DNA of 64,000 nt, taken from contig NZ_JACXBP010000005.1 of the NCBI RefSeq assembly GCF_014773485.1, positions 248,001 through 312,000 of the forward strand, read 5' to 3'. Source of the DNA: Erwinia aphidicola (GTDB taxonomy: Bacteria; Pseudomonadota; Gammaproteobacteria; Enterobacterales; Enterobacteriaceae). A model generated the notes under the pieces. It ran no database searches. It saw only the letters and a list, made by a program, of their open reading frames with translations, and was not told the origin of the DNA. Both the position numbers and the translations under genes were made by a program. Positions within the stretch are counted from its first letter, which is position 1, and each line of letters begins with the position of its first letter. Of the stretch, positions 32,987-42,262 are shown piece after piece.

Positions 32987-33496
32987 ATGTCATCCAACGC
33001 CGCCCCGGCCCGCATTGCTATTGTTATGGGTTCCAAAAGTGACTGGGCAACCATGCAGTTTGCAGCGGAAATCCTCACCAGCCTCGACGTTCCGTTCCAC
33101 TGTGAAGTGGTGTCTGCGCACCGTACCCCGGACAAACTGTTCAGCTTTGCCGAACAGGCCGCCGATAACGGCTTCCAGGTGATTATTGCGGGTGCAGGCG
33201 GCGCGGCGCATCTGCCGGGCATGCTGGCTGCGAAAACCCTGGTGCCGGTGCTGGGCGTGCCGGTGCAGAGCGCGGCGCTGAGCGGGGTCGACAGCCTGTA
33301 CTCTATCGTGCAGATGCCGCGCGGCATCCCGGTCGGTACGCTGGCGATTGGCAAAGCCGGTGCGGCGAACGCCGCCCTGCTGGCTGCGCAGATCCTTGCA
33401 CTGCACGATGCTGCGCTGGCGGGCCGCCTGGCAAACTGGCGCCAGACGCAGACCGATGACGTGCTGAACAACCCGGATCCGCAGGTGGAAGCATGA
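32987..33496 (+). CDS. purE: N5-carboxyaminoimidazole ribonucleotide mutase PurE
   Basis: The 169-residue protein from the ATG at 32987 (CAGGAG upstream) contains the class I PurE signatures [20 protein letters not shown] and [12 protein letters not shown]. It moves the carboxyl group of N5-CAIR to give CAIR in purine synthesis. It overlaps purK by four bases and is controlled by the PurR site upstream. Confidence 0.96.
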   Translation: MSSNAAPARIAIVMGSKSDWATMQFAAEILTSLDVPFHCEVVSAHRTPDKLFSFAEQAADNGFQVIIAGAGGAAHLPGMLAAKTLVPVLGVPVQSAALSGVDSLYSIVQMPRGIPVGTLAIGKAGAANAALLAAQILALHDAALAGRLANWRQTQTDDVLNNPDPQVEA

Positions 33497-34560
33497 AGCC
33501 GGTCTGCGTATTAGGTAACGGCCAGCTGGGCCGCATGCTGCGCCAGGCCGGAGAGCCGCTGGGTATTGCGGTTTATCCGGTCGGGCTGGATGCCGAGCCG
33601 CAAGCGCTGCCGATTGCGCAGAGCGTGATCACCGCCGAGATTGAACGCTGGCCGGAAACCGCCCTGACGCGCGAGCTGGCAAGCCACAACGCGTTCGTTA
33701 ACCGTGACATTTTCCCGCTGCTGGCGGACCGCTTAACCCAGAAGCAGCTGCTGGACCGCCTCGGTCTGGCGACGGCCCCCTGGCAACTGCTGTCCGCTGC
33801 CGACGAGTGGGCGCAGGTGTTCACCACCCTCGGCGAGTTGGCCATCGTTAAGCGCCGCACCGGGGGGTATGACGGCCGCGGCCAGTGGCGCCTGCGTGCG
33901 GATGAGACCGGAACGCTGCCCGCTGACTGCTACGGTGAATGCATTGTTGAGCAGGGGATTAACTTCTCCGGCGAGATGTCGCTGGTCGGTGCGCGCGGGC
34001 ACGACGGTCACACCGTGTTCTACCCGCTGACGCACAACCTGCATCAGGACGGCATTCTGCGTACCAGCGTGGTGCTGCCGGACGTGGATGCAGAGCATCA
34101 GCAGCAGGCGGAGCGCATGCTGTCGGCGATCATGAATGAGCTGAACTACGTTGGCGTGATGGCGATGGAGTGCTTTGTGGTGCCGGAAGGTCTGCTGATC
34201 AACGAGCTGGCCCCGCGCGTGCACAACAGCGGCCACTGGACGCAGAACGGCGCGTCTATCAGCCAGTTTGAGCTACACCTGCGGGCGATTCTTGGCCTGG
34301 CGCTGCCCACGCCAGTGGTCAGCACCCCGGCGGTCATGGTGAACCTGATCGGCACTGACCTGAACCTCGACTGGCTGAACCAGCCGCTGGTGCATCTGCA
34401 CTGGTATGAGAAAGAGGTGCGCGCCGGGCGCAAGGTTGGCCACCTTAATCTGGCGGACGTCAGTCCGGCGGCGTTAAGCGCAGCGCTGAATGCGCTGGTA
34501 CCGATGCTGCCGCCGGAGTACGCCAGCGGCATTGCGTGGGCGGTGGAAAAACTCGGGTAA
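33493..34560 (+). CDS. purK: N5-carboxyaminoimidazole ribonucleotide synthase PurK
   Basis: The 355-residue ATP-grasp enzyme begins [20 protein letters not shown], with later ATP-grasp segments [13 protein letters not shown] and [14 protein letters not shown]. It joins AIR, bicarbonate and ATP to make N5-CAIR, the substrate of PurE. The start overlaps the purE stop. Confidence 0.96.
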   Translation: MKPVCVLGNGQLGRMLRQAGEPLGIAVYPVGLDAEPQALPIAQSVITAEIERWPETALTRELASHNAFVNRDIFPLLADRLTQKQLLDRLGLATAPWQLLSAADEWAQVFTTLGELAIVKRRTGGYDGRGQWRLRADETGTLPADCYGECIVEQGINFSGEMSLVGARGHDGHTVFYPLTHNLHQDGILRTSVVLPDVDAEHQQQAERMLSAIMNELNYVGVMAMECFVVPEGLLINELAPRVHNSGHWTQNGASISQFELHLRAILGLALPTPVVSTPAVMVNLIGTDLNLDWLNQPLVHLHWYEKEVRAGRKVGHLNLADVSPAALSAALNALVPMLPPEYASGIAWAVEKLG

Positions 34561-34577
34561 TCATCCGTCTTAAGTAG

Positions 34578-34597
34578 GGGAGAGGCATGCCTCTCCC
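34578..34597. terminator. Bidirectional hairpin between purK and ybbP
   Basis: GGGAGAGGCATGCCTCTCCC is a perfect 20-base palindrome between the convergent purK and ybbP genes. The U-run is poor on both sides. Confidence 0.65.
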
Positions 34598-34606
34598 TTC
34601 CGTGCT

Positions 34607-37024
34607 TTATTCCGCGTAATACCCTCTGAACAAGGCCTTGCCCTTCAGCAGACGAATACCCAGCCAGCCGCCGCAGATCGACAGCAGCAGCGCACCGGTT
34701 AACGGCAGCGCCCCCCACAGCACGTAATCCGGCTGCCACGGGAAGTCGAATACCTTGCGCTGCAGCCCCCACAGCGCCGCTTCCGCACCGATGGCGGCCG
34801 CCACGCCGGAAACCAGACCGAGTAGCGCAAACTCGCACCACAGCGTGCCGCGCAGCAGCCTCTTGCTGGCGCCGAGCGTGCGGTACACCACCAGCTCCTG
34901 ACGGCGCTGACGCATCCCGACCTGGATCTGCGCCAGCAGCAGCAGCACGCCACAGGCCGTCACCAGCACCACCATAATCTCCAGCGCCTGGCTAACCTGC
35001 GCCAGCACCTGCCCTATCTGACGCATAATGCTGCCGATATCTAGCAGGCTGAGCGTCGGGAACTGGCGGTTGAGCTGGGCCAGCAGCGCGCTGTTATTAT
35101 CAAGGCGGAAGCTGGTCAGCCAGGTCTGCGGCTGGCCGTCGAGCGCGCCCGGCGGGAAGATAAAGAAGAAGTTAGGCTTCAGGCTCTCCCAGTCGACTTT
35201 ACGCATGCTGGTGATCCGGGCGCTGAACTCTTGCGTATCGCCGGTAAAAGTCAGCGTATCCCCAAGCTTCACCCCCAGCCGCCCGGCCAGCTCCTGCTCA
35301 ATCGACACGTCACCGCGCTGCGGCGGCCAGCTGCCGGAGGTCAGCGGATTATGGTCCGGCAAATCTTTTAGCCAGGTGAGATTCAGCTCGCGATTCAGCG
35401 AATTATCCATTTCAGGATCGGCGGGCTGGTGGTTAATCCCGGTCAGGCGCACGCGGGCAATCGGGTAGAAGGTTTCCGGCTTCACCTGATGCTGTTCAAG
35501 GAAGGCCTGCACCTGCGGCACCTGCTGCCCGGTGATGTTCAGCAGGAAGTAGTTCGGGCTGCCCGGCGGCATCTGCTGCTGCCAGCGGTCCAGCAGATCG
35601 CCGCGCATTACCAGCAGCAGGGCCAGCAGCATAAACGACAGCGAGAACGCCGCCAGCTGGCTGAGGGTCGTCCACGGCTGGCGCAGCAGGCGGTTAACCG
35701 CCAGGCGGAAGGCCAGATTGCGCAGCGTCAGGCGGCGCAGCAGCAGCAGGCCCCCCCAGCCGATGGCACCCAGCAGCAGCGAGAGCAGCACAATGCCCGC
35801 CACCAGCGCCCACAGCAGCTTACTGCCGCCGACCAGCAGCGCCAGCAGGCCAATCACCACCAGCGCCATCAGCGGCAGGTAGATCTTCAGCGGCCAGATA
35901 TCGGCGACCGCATCGCGCCGCAGCACGCGCAGCGGCTGGGTTGCCAGCAGCAGGCGATACGGGCGCAGGCCGACCAGCAGCGAAATCACAAACAGCGATC
36001 CCACCGCCCACAGCCACGGCCAGGCGCTGGCGGCAGGCAGTTCGCCGGGCAGCACCGGGCGCAGCATCTGTAGCAGCAGCGCTTCAAAGCCGAGGCCAAT
36101 GGCGCTGCCGACGATCGCCGCCAGCAGCAGCACCGCCAGCCACTGGCCGACAATCAGCCGCCGCAGCGCCCCTCGATTGGCGCCCAGGGTTTTCAGCACC
36201 GCCACCAGATCGTAGCGGCTGCGGCAGTAGTGGCTCATGGCGACCGCCACAGCGGCGATGGCCAGCATCAGCGTCAGCAGCGCCGACAGCAGCAGGAACT
36301 GCTGGGCGCGCTGCATCGATTTACCCAGCGCATCCTCCGAGTTCTCCACGCTTATCCAGCGCTGTTCCGGGGTAATCCGCGACGCGATATAGCTGTCGTA
36401 GCGCGCCAGCTGCTGCGGAGTACCGGAGAATTTATAGCGCCAGGTGACGCGGCTGCCGGGCTGAATAGCACCGGTCTTCGCGACGTCGGCCAGGTTCATC
36501 AGCAGGCGGGGCGCGGTCTGGAACGGGTTAAAGCCGGCGTCCGGCTCCTGAATCACCTCGCCGGCAATGCGCAGCGTGGTATCGCCAACGTCGAGGTTAT
36601 CCCCGGCTTTACGCTCGAGCAGCGCCAGCAGTCGCGGTGCGGCCAGCACCGTGCCCGCCGCCGGTTTTAACCCGGCTGGCGCAGTGCTCAGCTCACCAAA
36701 CATCGGGTAGAGATCGTCAACCGCCTTCACCGAGGCCAGCTGGGGCGTATCGCCCGCGAACGTCATGGTCATAAAGGTCAGCTGGCGCCCGACCTGTAAG
36801 CCGTCGGCACGCGCCTGCGTCAGCCACTCCTCCGGCACTTCTTTGCCGCTGCGCAGCGTGCGGTCGCCGGCCATAAAGTCGCGGCTCTGCTGGCTCAGCC
36901 CTTTCTCCATGCGGTCGCTAAGCGAGCCGAGCGCCAGCACGCAGGCCACCGCCAGCGTCAGTGCCAGCCAGACAATCAGCAGCGAGGGCGACTTCCACTC
37001 GCGCCAGAACCAGCGCCAGATCAT
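34607..37024 (-). CDS. ybbP: ABC transporter permease YbbP
   Basis: The 805-residue protein starts MIWRWFWREWKSPSLLIVWL and is a double FtsX/MacB-type permease. It has an N-terminal helix, a large extracytoplasmic domain, a first helix bundle near LLLSALLTLMLAIAAVAVAM, and a second FtsX bundle at the C-terminus (LEIMVVLVTACGVLLLLAQI). It is nearly collinear with E. coli YbbP. With the ATPase YbbA it forms a complex thought to act with the lysophospholipase TesA. Its start overlaps the ybbA stop by four bases. Confidence 0.95.
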   Translation of the reverse strand: MIWRWFWREWKSPSLLIVWLALTLAVACVLALGSLSDRMEKGLSQQSRDFMAGDRTLRSGKEVPEEWLTQARADGLQVGRQLTFMTMTFAGDTPQLASVKAVDDLYPMFGELSTAPAGLKPAAGTVLAAPRLLALLERKAGDNLDVGDTTLRIAGEVIQEPDAGFNPFQTAPRLLMNLADVAKTGAIQPGSRVTWRYKFSGTPQQLARYDSYIASRITPEQRWISVENSEDALGKSMQRAQQFLLLSALLTLMLAIAAVAVAMSHYCRSRYDLVAVLKTLGANRGALRRLIVGQWLAVLLLAAIVGSAIGLGFEALLLQMLRPVLPGELPAASAWPWLWAVGSLFVISLLVGLRPYRLLLATQPLRVLRRDAVADIWPLKIYLPLMALVVIGLLALLVGGSKLLWALVAGIVLLSLLLGAIGWGGLLLLRRLTLRNLAFRLAVNRLLRQPWTTLSQLAAFSLSFMLLALLLVMRGDLLDRWQQQMPPGSPNYFLLNITGQQVPQVQAFLEQHQVKPETFYPIARVRLTGINHQPADPEMDNSLNRELNLTWLKDLPDHNPLTSGSWPPQRGDVSIEQELAGRLGVKLGDTLTFTGDTQEFSARITSMRKVDWESLKPNFFFIFPPGALDGQPQTWLTSFRLDNNSALLAQLNRQFPTLSLLDIGSIMRQIGQVLAQVSQALEIMVVLVTACGVLLLLAQIQVGMRQRRQELVVYRTLGASKRLLRGTLWCEFALLGLVSGVAAAIGAEAALWGLQRKVFDFPWQPDYVLWGALPLTGALLLSICGGWLGIRLLKGKALFRGYYAE

Positions 37025-37707
37025 GCTTCCTCCCACAGCTTGCCGTCGCGCAGGCGCAGGCGGCGGTCGCAGCGGGCGGCCAGCTGTTCATCGTGGGTGA
37101 CGAGGATCAGGGTGGTGGCGAAGTCGCGGTTCATGGAAAACAGCAGGTCGGCAATACGGTCGCCGGTTTTGCGGTCGAGGTTGCCAGTCGGCTCATCGGC
37201 AAACAGCAGCGCCGGGCGGCCGTTAAACGCGCGCGCCAGCGCCACGCGCTGCTGTTCCCCGCCGGAAAGCTGCGCGGGCAGGTGAGTCATGCGCTCGCCT
37301 AACCCCAGCTGGGCCAGCAGCGCGGCGGCCTGTTCGCGGCTCTGGCGGTCGCTGTCGCCGCGCAGCAGGGCGGGTAGCTGGACGTTTTCCTGCGCGTTAA
37401 GGGTCGGCACCAGCATAAACGACTGGAACACGAAGCCGACGTTTTTCGCCCGCAGCGCCGCCCGCTGCTCTTCGTTCATCTTGTGCAGTGGCTGGCCGAG
37501 CATCAGCACTTCGCCTTCGCTGCCGTCGTCCAGCCCGGCCAGAATTCCGAGCAGCGTCGACTTGCCCGATCCCGACTCGCCGATCAGCGCGAGGGTTTCA
37601 GCCGGTTTGACAACCAGCTCAACTCCGGTAAGGATGGAAAGATGATGATCACCCTGACCGACGGACTTACTAAGACGATGAACTTCAAGAATGTTTTCCG
37701 CTGGCAT
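37021..37707 (-). CDS. ybbA: ABC transporter ATP-binding protein YbbA
   Basis: The 228-residue ATPase has Walker A GESGSGKST, Q-loop FVFQSFM, signature LSGGEQQRVALARA, Walker B LLFADEPTGNLD and H-loop VTHDEQ. It belongs to the LolD/MacB group serving permeases with FtsX domains. Its first 30 bases overlap the divergent tesA start, which lies inside the ybbA frame. Confidence 0.95.
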   Translation of the reverse strand: MPAENILEVHRLSKSVGQGDHHLSILTGVELVVKPAETLALIGESGSGKSTLLGILAGLDDGSEGEVLMLGQPLHKMNEEQRAALRAKNVGFVFQSFMLVPTLNAQENVQLPALLRGDSDRQSREQAAALLAQLGLGERMTHLPAQLSGGEQQRVALARAFNGRPALLFADEPTGNLDRKTGDRIADLLFSMNRDFATTLILVTHDEQLAARCDRRLRLRDGKLWEEA

Positions 37708-38301
37708 TACCCTGTCCTGTTATTATTAGCCTTGATGACGCTGCGTGCGACGGCGGCAGATACGCTGCTGGTGCTGGGCGACAGTCTGAGTGCCGGTTAC
37801 CGCATGTCCGCCACGGCCGCATGGCCTGCGTTACTCAATGATAAGTGGCAAAAGTCGCCGTTGATTGTTAACGGTAGCATAAGTGGCGATACCGCGACGC
37901 AGGGACTGGCACGTCTGCCGGCGCTGCTGAAACAGCATCAGCCGCGCTGGGTACTGATTGAGCTGGGGGGCAACGACGGTTTACGTGGTTTCCCGCCGCA
38001 GCAGGTAGAGCAGGATCTGAACCAGATCATTAGCCAGGTAAAGGCGGCAAACGCGCAGCCGCTGCTGATGCAGGTGATGCTGCCCGCCAACTACGGCAAA
38101 CGCTATACGCAATCCTTCGCCGCCATCTATCCCAAAGTGGCAAAGCAGTATTCAATCCCGCTGGTGCCGTTTTTTATGGAGCAGGTCTACCTGAAGCCGG
38201 AGTGGATGCAGGATGACGGGATCCACCCGAATCCGGCGGCGCAGCCTTTTATTGCCGAACTGATGGCAAAAGAACTGGCCCCCCTAGTTAAGCATGAGTA
38301 A
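37678..38301 (+). CDS. tesA: Acyl-CoA thioesterase I / lysophospholipase L1 TesA
   Basis: The 207-residue precursor MNFKNVFRWHYPVLLLLALM has a signal peptide ending TAA. The mature SGNH hydrolase shows GDSLSAGYRM (Ser), block II glycine near SISGDT, GGNDGLRG (Asn), and DDGIHPNPAA (Asp-His). It hydrolyses acyl-CoA and lysophospholipids in the periplasm. The start at 37678 matches E. coli TesA and lies within the 5' end of ybbA on the other strand. Confidence 0.95.
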   Translation: MNFKNVFRWHYPVLLLLALMTLRATAADTLLVLGDSLSAGYRMSATAAWPALLNDKWQKSPLIVNGSISGDTATQGLARLPALLKQHQPRWVLIELGGNDGLRGFPPQQVEQDLNQIISQVKAANAQPLLMQVMLPANYGKRYTQSFAAIYPKVAKQYSIPLVPFFMEQVYLKPEWMQDDGIHPNPAAQPFIAELMAKELAPLVKHE

Positions 38302-39106
38302 CCCGGCGTTGGGCGCCATAGCAGGTAAAGAAATGCAAAAATCGATAGTGATTACCGGGAGTTCCAGCGGTATCGGTCTGGTATCCGCCAACGATCTGCT
38401 GCGGCGCGGCTACCATGTGATTGCCGCCTGCCGTAAACCGCAGGATGTAGAGCGCATGAACCAGCTGGGTTTCAGCGGCGTGCTGCTCGACCTCGACGAT
38501 GCTGCCAGCGTTGAGCGGGCCGCCGCGCAGATCCTCACTCTGTGCGGGGGCGATCTCTATGGGCTGTTTAACAACGGCGGCTTCGGGTTGTATGGCCCGC
38601 TGCAGTCGATCTCCCGCCAGCAGTTGGAGCAGCAGTTCGCCACCAATCTGTTTGGCACCCACCAGCTCACCACCCTGCTGCTGCCGGCTTTGATCAACGG
38701 CGGCAGCGGGCGCATTATTAACACCAGTTCGGTGATGGGATTGATCTCTACGCCGAAGCGCGGGGCTTACGCCGCCAGTAAGTATGCGCTGGAAGCCTGG
38801 TCCGATGCGTTACGCATGGAGCTGCACGGCAGCGGCGTGCGCGTCAGCCTGATCGAACCTGGCCCGATCCACACCCGCTTCACCGATAATGTCCATCAGT
38901 CGCAGCAGGACCAGCCGGTGAAGAACCCCGGCATTGCCGCGCGGTTCACGCTGCCGCCGGAGGCGATTCTGCCCAAGCTGCGGCACGCGCTGGAGAGCCG
39001 CCACCCGCGCCTGCGCTATCCTGTGACGCTGGTCGCACACGCGCTCAGCGCGTTACGCCGTTTACTGCCGGGCTGGATGATGGATCGGTTATTACGCCAG
39101 AATTAG
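38294..39106 (+). CDS. ybbO: NADP-dependent aldehyde reductase YbbO (SDR)
   Basis: The 270-residue SDR has the cofactor motif TGSSSGIGLVSA, NNGGFGLYGP, the catalytic YAASKYALEAW with serine in NTSSVMG, and a C-terminal segment ARFTLPPEAIL as in E. coli YbbO. It reduces aliphatic aldehydes, including fatty aldehydes. Its start overlaps the tesA end by eight bases. Confidence 0.93.
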   Translation: MSNPALGAIAGKEMQKSIVITGSSSGIGLVSANDLLRRGYHVIAACRKPQDVERMNQLGFSGVLLDLDDAASVERAAAQILTLCGGDLYGLFNNGGFGLYGPLQSISRQQLEQQFATNLFGTHQLTTLLLPALINGGSGRIINTSSVMGLISTPKRGAYAASKYALEAWSDALRMELHGSGVRVSLIEPGPIHTRFTDNVHQSQQDQPVKNPGIAARFTLPPEAILPKLRHALESRHPRLRYPVTLVAHALSALRRLLPGWMMDRLLRQN

Positions 39107-39178
39107 CCTGCGGCCCTTGAAGCTGCGGCCTCTGCCCCCATACAGTTAGCAACATCAGTCATTAAAGAGATGAAATTC

Positions 39179-40036
39179 ATGTCACCACAAGCCGCGATCG
39201 TCGAGATTAACGAAACCAACCTGCACCAGACGCTGGAACAGTCGATGCAGATCCCCGTTCTGTTCTACTTCTGGTCCGGCCGCAGCCAGCACTGTGAGCA
39301 GCTGACGCCGCTGCTTGACCGCCTGGCCCAGGAGTACGCCGGACAGTTCATTCTGGCGCGCCTGGATTGTGACGCCGAGCCGGCCGTAGCGCAGCAGTTT
39401 GGCCTGCGCTCGATTCCGACCGTGTACCTGTTCCAGAACGGCCAGCCGGTTGACGGCTTCCAGGGCCCGCAGCCGGAAGAAGCGGTGCGCGCCCTGCTGG
39501 AAAAAGTGCTGCCAAAAAAAGAGCAGCTGTTAGCGCAGCAGGCGATGCAGCTGATGGACGAAGGCAAGCTGATTGATGCGCTGCCGCTGCTGAAGGATGC
39601 ATGGGCGCTGAGCAATCAGAATAGCGAGATCGGCTTCCTGCTGGCGGAAGTGCTGATTGGCCTCAACCGCAGTGAAGAAGCCGAAGCGGTGCTGAAAGTG
39701 GTGCCGCTGCAGGACCAGGATACCCGCTATCAGGGGCTGGTGGCGCAGATTGACCTGCTGAAGCAGGCGGCGGATACGCCGGAAATTCAGCAGCTGCAGC
39801 AGCAGATTGAAGCCGAGCCGGATAACGTCGAGCTGGCCACCCAGCTGGCGCTGCAGTTCCACCAGGTCGGGCGCAATGAAGAGGCGCTGGAGCTGTTGTT
39901 CAGCCATCTGAAGAAAGATCTCGGCGCGGCCGATGGGCAGGCGCGTAAGATGCTGCAGGAGATCCTCGCCGCGCTGGGGACCGGCGATGCGCTGGCCGCG
40001 AAATACCGCCGTCAGCTCTATTCTCTGCTGTACTAA
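39179..40036 (+). CDS. cnoX: Chaperedoxin CnoX (YbbN)
   Basis: The 285-residue protein joins an N-terminal thioredoxin fold with a C-terminal TPR-like domain. The active-site position reads SQHC, not CxxC, as in E. coli YbbN/CnoX, which cannot reduce disulfides and instead holds proteins after hypochlorous acid stress and hands them to DnaK or GroEL. The start at 39179 gives [19 protein letters not shown]; the upstream ATG at 39170 lies too close to the ribosome binding site. It is followed by a tandem palindrome array. Confidence 0.93.
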   Translation: MSPQAAIVEINETNLHQTLEQSMQIPVLFYFWSGRSQHCEQLTPLLDRLAQEYAGQFILARLDCDAEPAVAQQFGLRSIPTVYLFQNGQPVDGFQGPQPEEAVRALLEKVLPKKEQLLAQQAMQLMDEGKLIDALPLLKDAWALSNQNSEIGFLLAEVLIGLNRSEEAEAVLKVVPLQDQDTRYQGLVAQIDLLKQAADTPEIQQLQQQIEAEPDNVELATQLALQFHQVGRNEEALELLFSHLKKDLGAADGQARKMLQEILAALGTGDALAAKYRRQLYSLLY

Positions 40037-40040
40037 GAGC

Positions 40041-40310
40041 GGGACGACCGAAAAAGAGGGTCGTCCCCTACAAATGATTCACATACCGGACGACCGAAAA
40101 AGAGGGTCGTCCCCGACAAATGATTCACATACCGGACGACCGAAAAACAGGGTCGTCCCCGACAAATGATTCACATACCGGACGACCGAAAAAGAGGGTC
40201 GTCCCCTACAAATGATTCACGCACCGGACGACCGAAAAACAGGGTCGTCCCCCACCGTTGCGCAAAGCATGACCCCGTAGGGGTTGACCCTCTTTTCCGG
40301 TCAACCCTCC
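40041..40310. repeat. Tandem array of palindromes (46-bp period, five copies) plus one inverted relative
   Basis: GGACGACC starts at 40042, 40088, 40134, 40180 and 40226, exactly 46 bases apart. Each is followed by a GAAAAAGAG or GAAAAACAG loop, GGTCGTCC, and a linker ACAAATGATTCACATACC. After the fifth copy a sixth, reversed, member has GGGTTGACC (40281-40289) paired with GGTCAACCC (40299-40307). The array fills the gap between cnoX and qmcA (40037-40389), which holds no gene. Small open frames across it are repeat artefacts. Confidence 0.9.
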
Positions 40311-40389
40311 ACGGTTGGCACAGGTGCCAGACAGGGGCGGCAGGTAACGCCATCAGCCCCTACAATAATAACAATCCGGAGGTTATTTT

Positions 40390-41304
40390 ATGTTTACTGT
40401 GATTCCCGTCATTATCGTTCTGGCACTGATCCTTGTCTGGTCCGGGATAAAAATTGTTCCGCAGGGCTACCAGTGGACCGTGGAACGTTTCGGTCGCTAC
40501 ACTAATACGCTGCAGCCTGGCCTGAACCTGGTGGTCCCGTTTATGGATCGCGTAGGTCGTAAAATCAATATGATGGAACAGGTGCTGGATATCCCCTCAC
40601 AGGAGATCATCTCCAAAGATAACGCCAGCGTCACCATCGATGCCGTGTGCTTTATCCAGGTGGTCGACCCGGCGCGCGCCGCCTATGAGGTCAGCAACCT
40701 TGAGCTGGCGATCATCAACCTCACCATGACCAACATGCGTACCGTGCTTGGCTCGATGGAGCTGGATGAGATGCTGTCGCAGCGCGATAACATCAATACC
40801 CGCCTGCTGCATATTGTCGATGAAGCCACCAACCCGTGGGGCATCAAAATCACCCGTATTGAGATCCGCGACGTGCGCCCGCCTGCCGAACTGATTGCGT
40901 CGATGAACGCGCAGATGAAGGCCGAGCGTACCAAGCGCGCCGATATCCTCGAAGCGGAAGGGGTACGTCAGGCGGCAATCCTGCGCGCCGAAGGCGAGAA
41001 GCAGTCGCAGATCCTGAAAGCGGAAGGCGAGCGTCAGTCGGCATTCCTCGCGGCCGAAGCGCGTGAACGCGGGGCAGAAGCAGAAGCGCAGGCTACCAAA
41101 ATGGTGTCCGAGGCGATTGCCGCCGGGGATATTCAGGCGATTAACTACTTCGTGGCGCAGAAATATACCGACGCGCTGCAAAATATCGGCTCCTCCAGCA
41201 ACAGCAAAGTGGTGATGATGCCGCTGGATGCCAGCAGCCTGATGGGCTCCATCGCCGGGATCGGTGAATTGCTGGGCGAAAGCAAAGCGGAGCGTAAACG
41301 TTGA
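40390..41304 (+). CDS. qmcA: SPFH/band-7 membrane protein QmcA (YbbK)
   Basis: The 304-residue protein has one N-terminal membrane helix ([19 protein letters not shown]), then an SPFH domain ([20 protein letters not shown]) and a long alanine/glutamate-rich coiled coil ([20 protein letters not shown]). It forms stomatin-like assemblies and is linked to FtsH quality control. Its TGA shares a base with the ybbJ ATG. GGAGG lies upstream. Confidence 0.95.
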   Translation: MFTVIPVIIVLALILVWSGIKIVPQGYQWTVERFGRYTNTLQPGLNLVVPFMDRVGRKINMMEQVLDIPSQEIISKDNASVTIDAVCFIQVVDPARAAYEVSNLELAIINLTMTNMRTVLGSMELDEMLSQRDNINTRLLHIVDEATNPWGIKITRIEIRDVRPPAELIASMNAQMKAERTKRADILEAEGVRQAAILRAEGEKQSQILKAEGERQSAFLAAEARERGAEAEAQATKMVSEAIAAGDIQAINYFVAQKYTDALQNIGSSSNSKVVMMPLDASSLMGSIAGIGELLGESKAERKR

Positions 41305-41759
41305 TGCTGCTGGATGAGCTGTTAGCCAATCCGTGGTGGCTGTGGCTGACGCTGGGCGGCCTGCTGCTGGCCGCCGAGATGCTCGGGGCCAGCGGCTATC
41401 TGCTGTGGAGCGGCGTGGCGGCAGTGCTGGTCAGCCTGCTGGTGTGGCTGGTGCCGATGCCGTGGGCATGGCAGGGGCTGAGCTTCGCCGTGCTGACCAT
41501 TCTCGCCGCGCTGTGGTGGTACAGCTGGCTGAAAGGCCGCGATCGCCACCAGCCCCCCTCCACCTTGAACCAGCGCGGGCAGCAGATGGTTGGCCGTCAG
41601 CTGACGCTGGATGCGCCGCTGGTCAACGGCTTCGGCCATGTGCGCATTGGGGACGGTAACTGGCGCGTGCAGGCGGAGGAAGATTTGCCTGCGGGAAGCG
41701 ACATTGTGGTGGTGGCGGTGGAAGGGATCACGCTGCGCGTCGTGCGCCGCGCTGGCTAA
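41304..41759 (+). CDS. ybbJ: NfeD-like membrane protein YbbJ
   Basis: The 151-residue protein has three hydrophobic helices ([46 protein letters not shown]) and a C-terminal OB-fold ([20 protein letters not shown]). NfeD partners are usually coupled to SPFH proteins, as here with qmcA (TGATG). The ATG at 41304 is used rather than the TTG at 41301. Confidence 0.92.
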   Translation: MLLDELLANPWWLWLTLGGLLLAAEMLGASGYLLWSGVAAVLVSLLVWLVPMPWAWQGLSFAVLTILAALWWYSWLKGRDRHQPPSTLNQRGQQMVGRQLTLDAPLVNGFGHVRIGDGNWRVQAEEDLPAGSDIVVVAVEGITLRVVRRAG

Positions 41760-42166
41760 CTACGTTGCGCGCTGTGGCAGCAGCCCGCCAGATGATCGAT
41801 GATTGGGCAGTCGGCCCCGTCATCACCGGGGCAGCTGGCTGCCAGGTCTAACAGCTTCTGGCGCATCAGCTGCAGCTCGGTGATATGCGCTTCAATCTCC
41901 GCCACTTTGCTCAGCGTGCGCGCTTTGACATCGGCGCTGTGGCGCTGCGGGTTGTTGAACAGGCTGACCATTTCACGGCACTCATCCAGAGTAAACCCCA
42001 CCTGGCGGGCCTGGCGCAGCAGGGTCAGCTCCTCCAGCTGTTTGGCACTGTAGCTGCGATAGCCGTTTTCCGTCCGCAGCGGCGGCGTCACCAGCCCTTT
42101 CTCCTCGTAGAAACGAATCGCTTTACTGGTTAAGCCGGTTTTTTTTGCCACGTCGCTAATGTTCAT
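41756..42166 (-). CDS. cueR: Copper-responsive MerR-family activator CueR
   Basis: The 136-residue regulator [20 protein letters not shown] has a MerR helix-turn-helix and a dimer helix. The Cu(I)-binding loop has the two cysteines of [11 protein letters not shown], and the C-terminus carries GCCH. It twists the copA promoter open when bound to Cu(I). It is divergent from copA and overlaps the ybbJ end by four bases. Confidence 0.95.
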   Translation of the reverse strand: MNISDVAKKTGLTSKAIRFYEEKGLVTPPLRTENGYRSYSAKQLEELTLLRQARQVGFTLDECREMVSLFNNPQRHSADVKARTLSKVAEIEAHITELQLMRQKLLDLAASCPGDDGADCPIIDHLAGCCHSAQRS

Positions 42167-42176
42167 TATCGCCCCC

Positions 42177-42207
42177 TTGACCTTCCCCTTGATGGAAGGT
42201 TTAACCT
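42177..42207 (+). promoter_or_regulatory. CueR-controlled copA promoter
   Basis: The -35 box TTGACC (42177-42182) and -10 box TAACCT (42202-42207) are separated by 19 bases, the long spacing used by MerR activators. Between them lies the dyad ACCTTCC...GGAAGGT (42180-42200). This matches the known CueR site layout. Confidence 0.9.
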
Positions 42208-42262
42208 CCATAACTAATGCAAAAACAGTTCCGGGTCAAACCGGATTAACAGGAGTGATGAT

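Noticed and set aside
39170..39178. Upstream ATG as the cnoX start
   Set aside because: It touches the AAAGAG ribosome binding site and adds three residues not seen in the family.
40041..40402. CRISPR array
   Set aside because: Units are 46 bases with an invariant linker instead of varied spacers, each unit is a long palindrome, and no cas gene is near.
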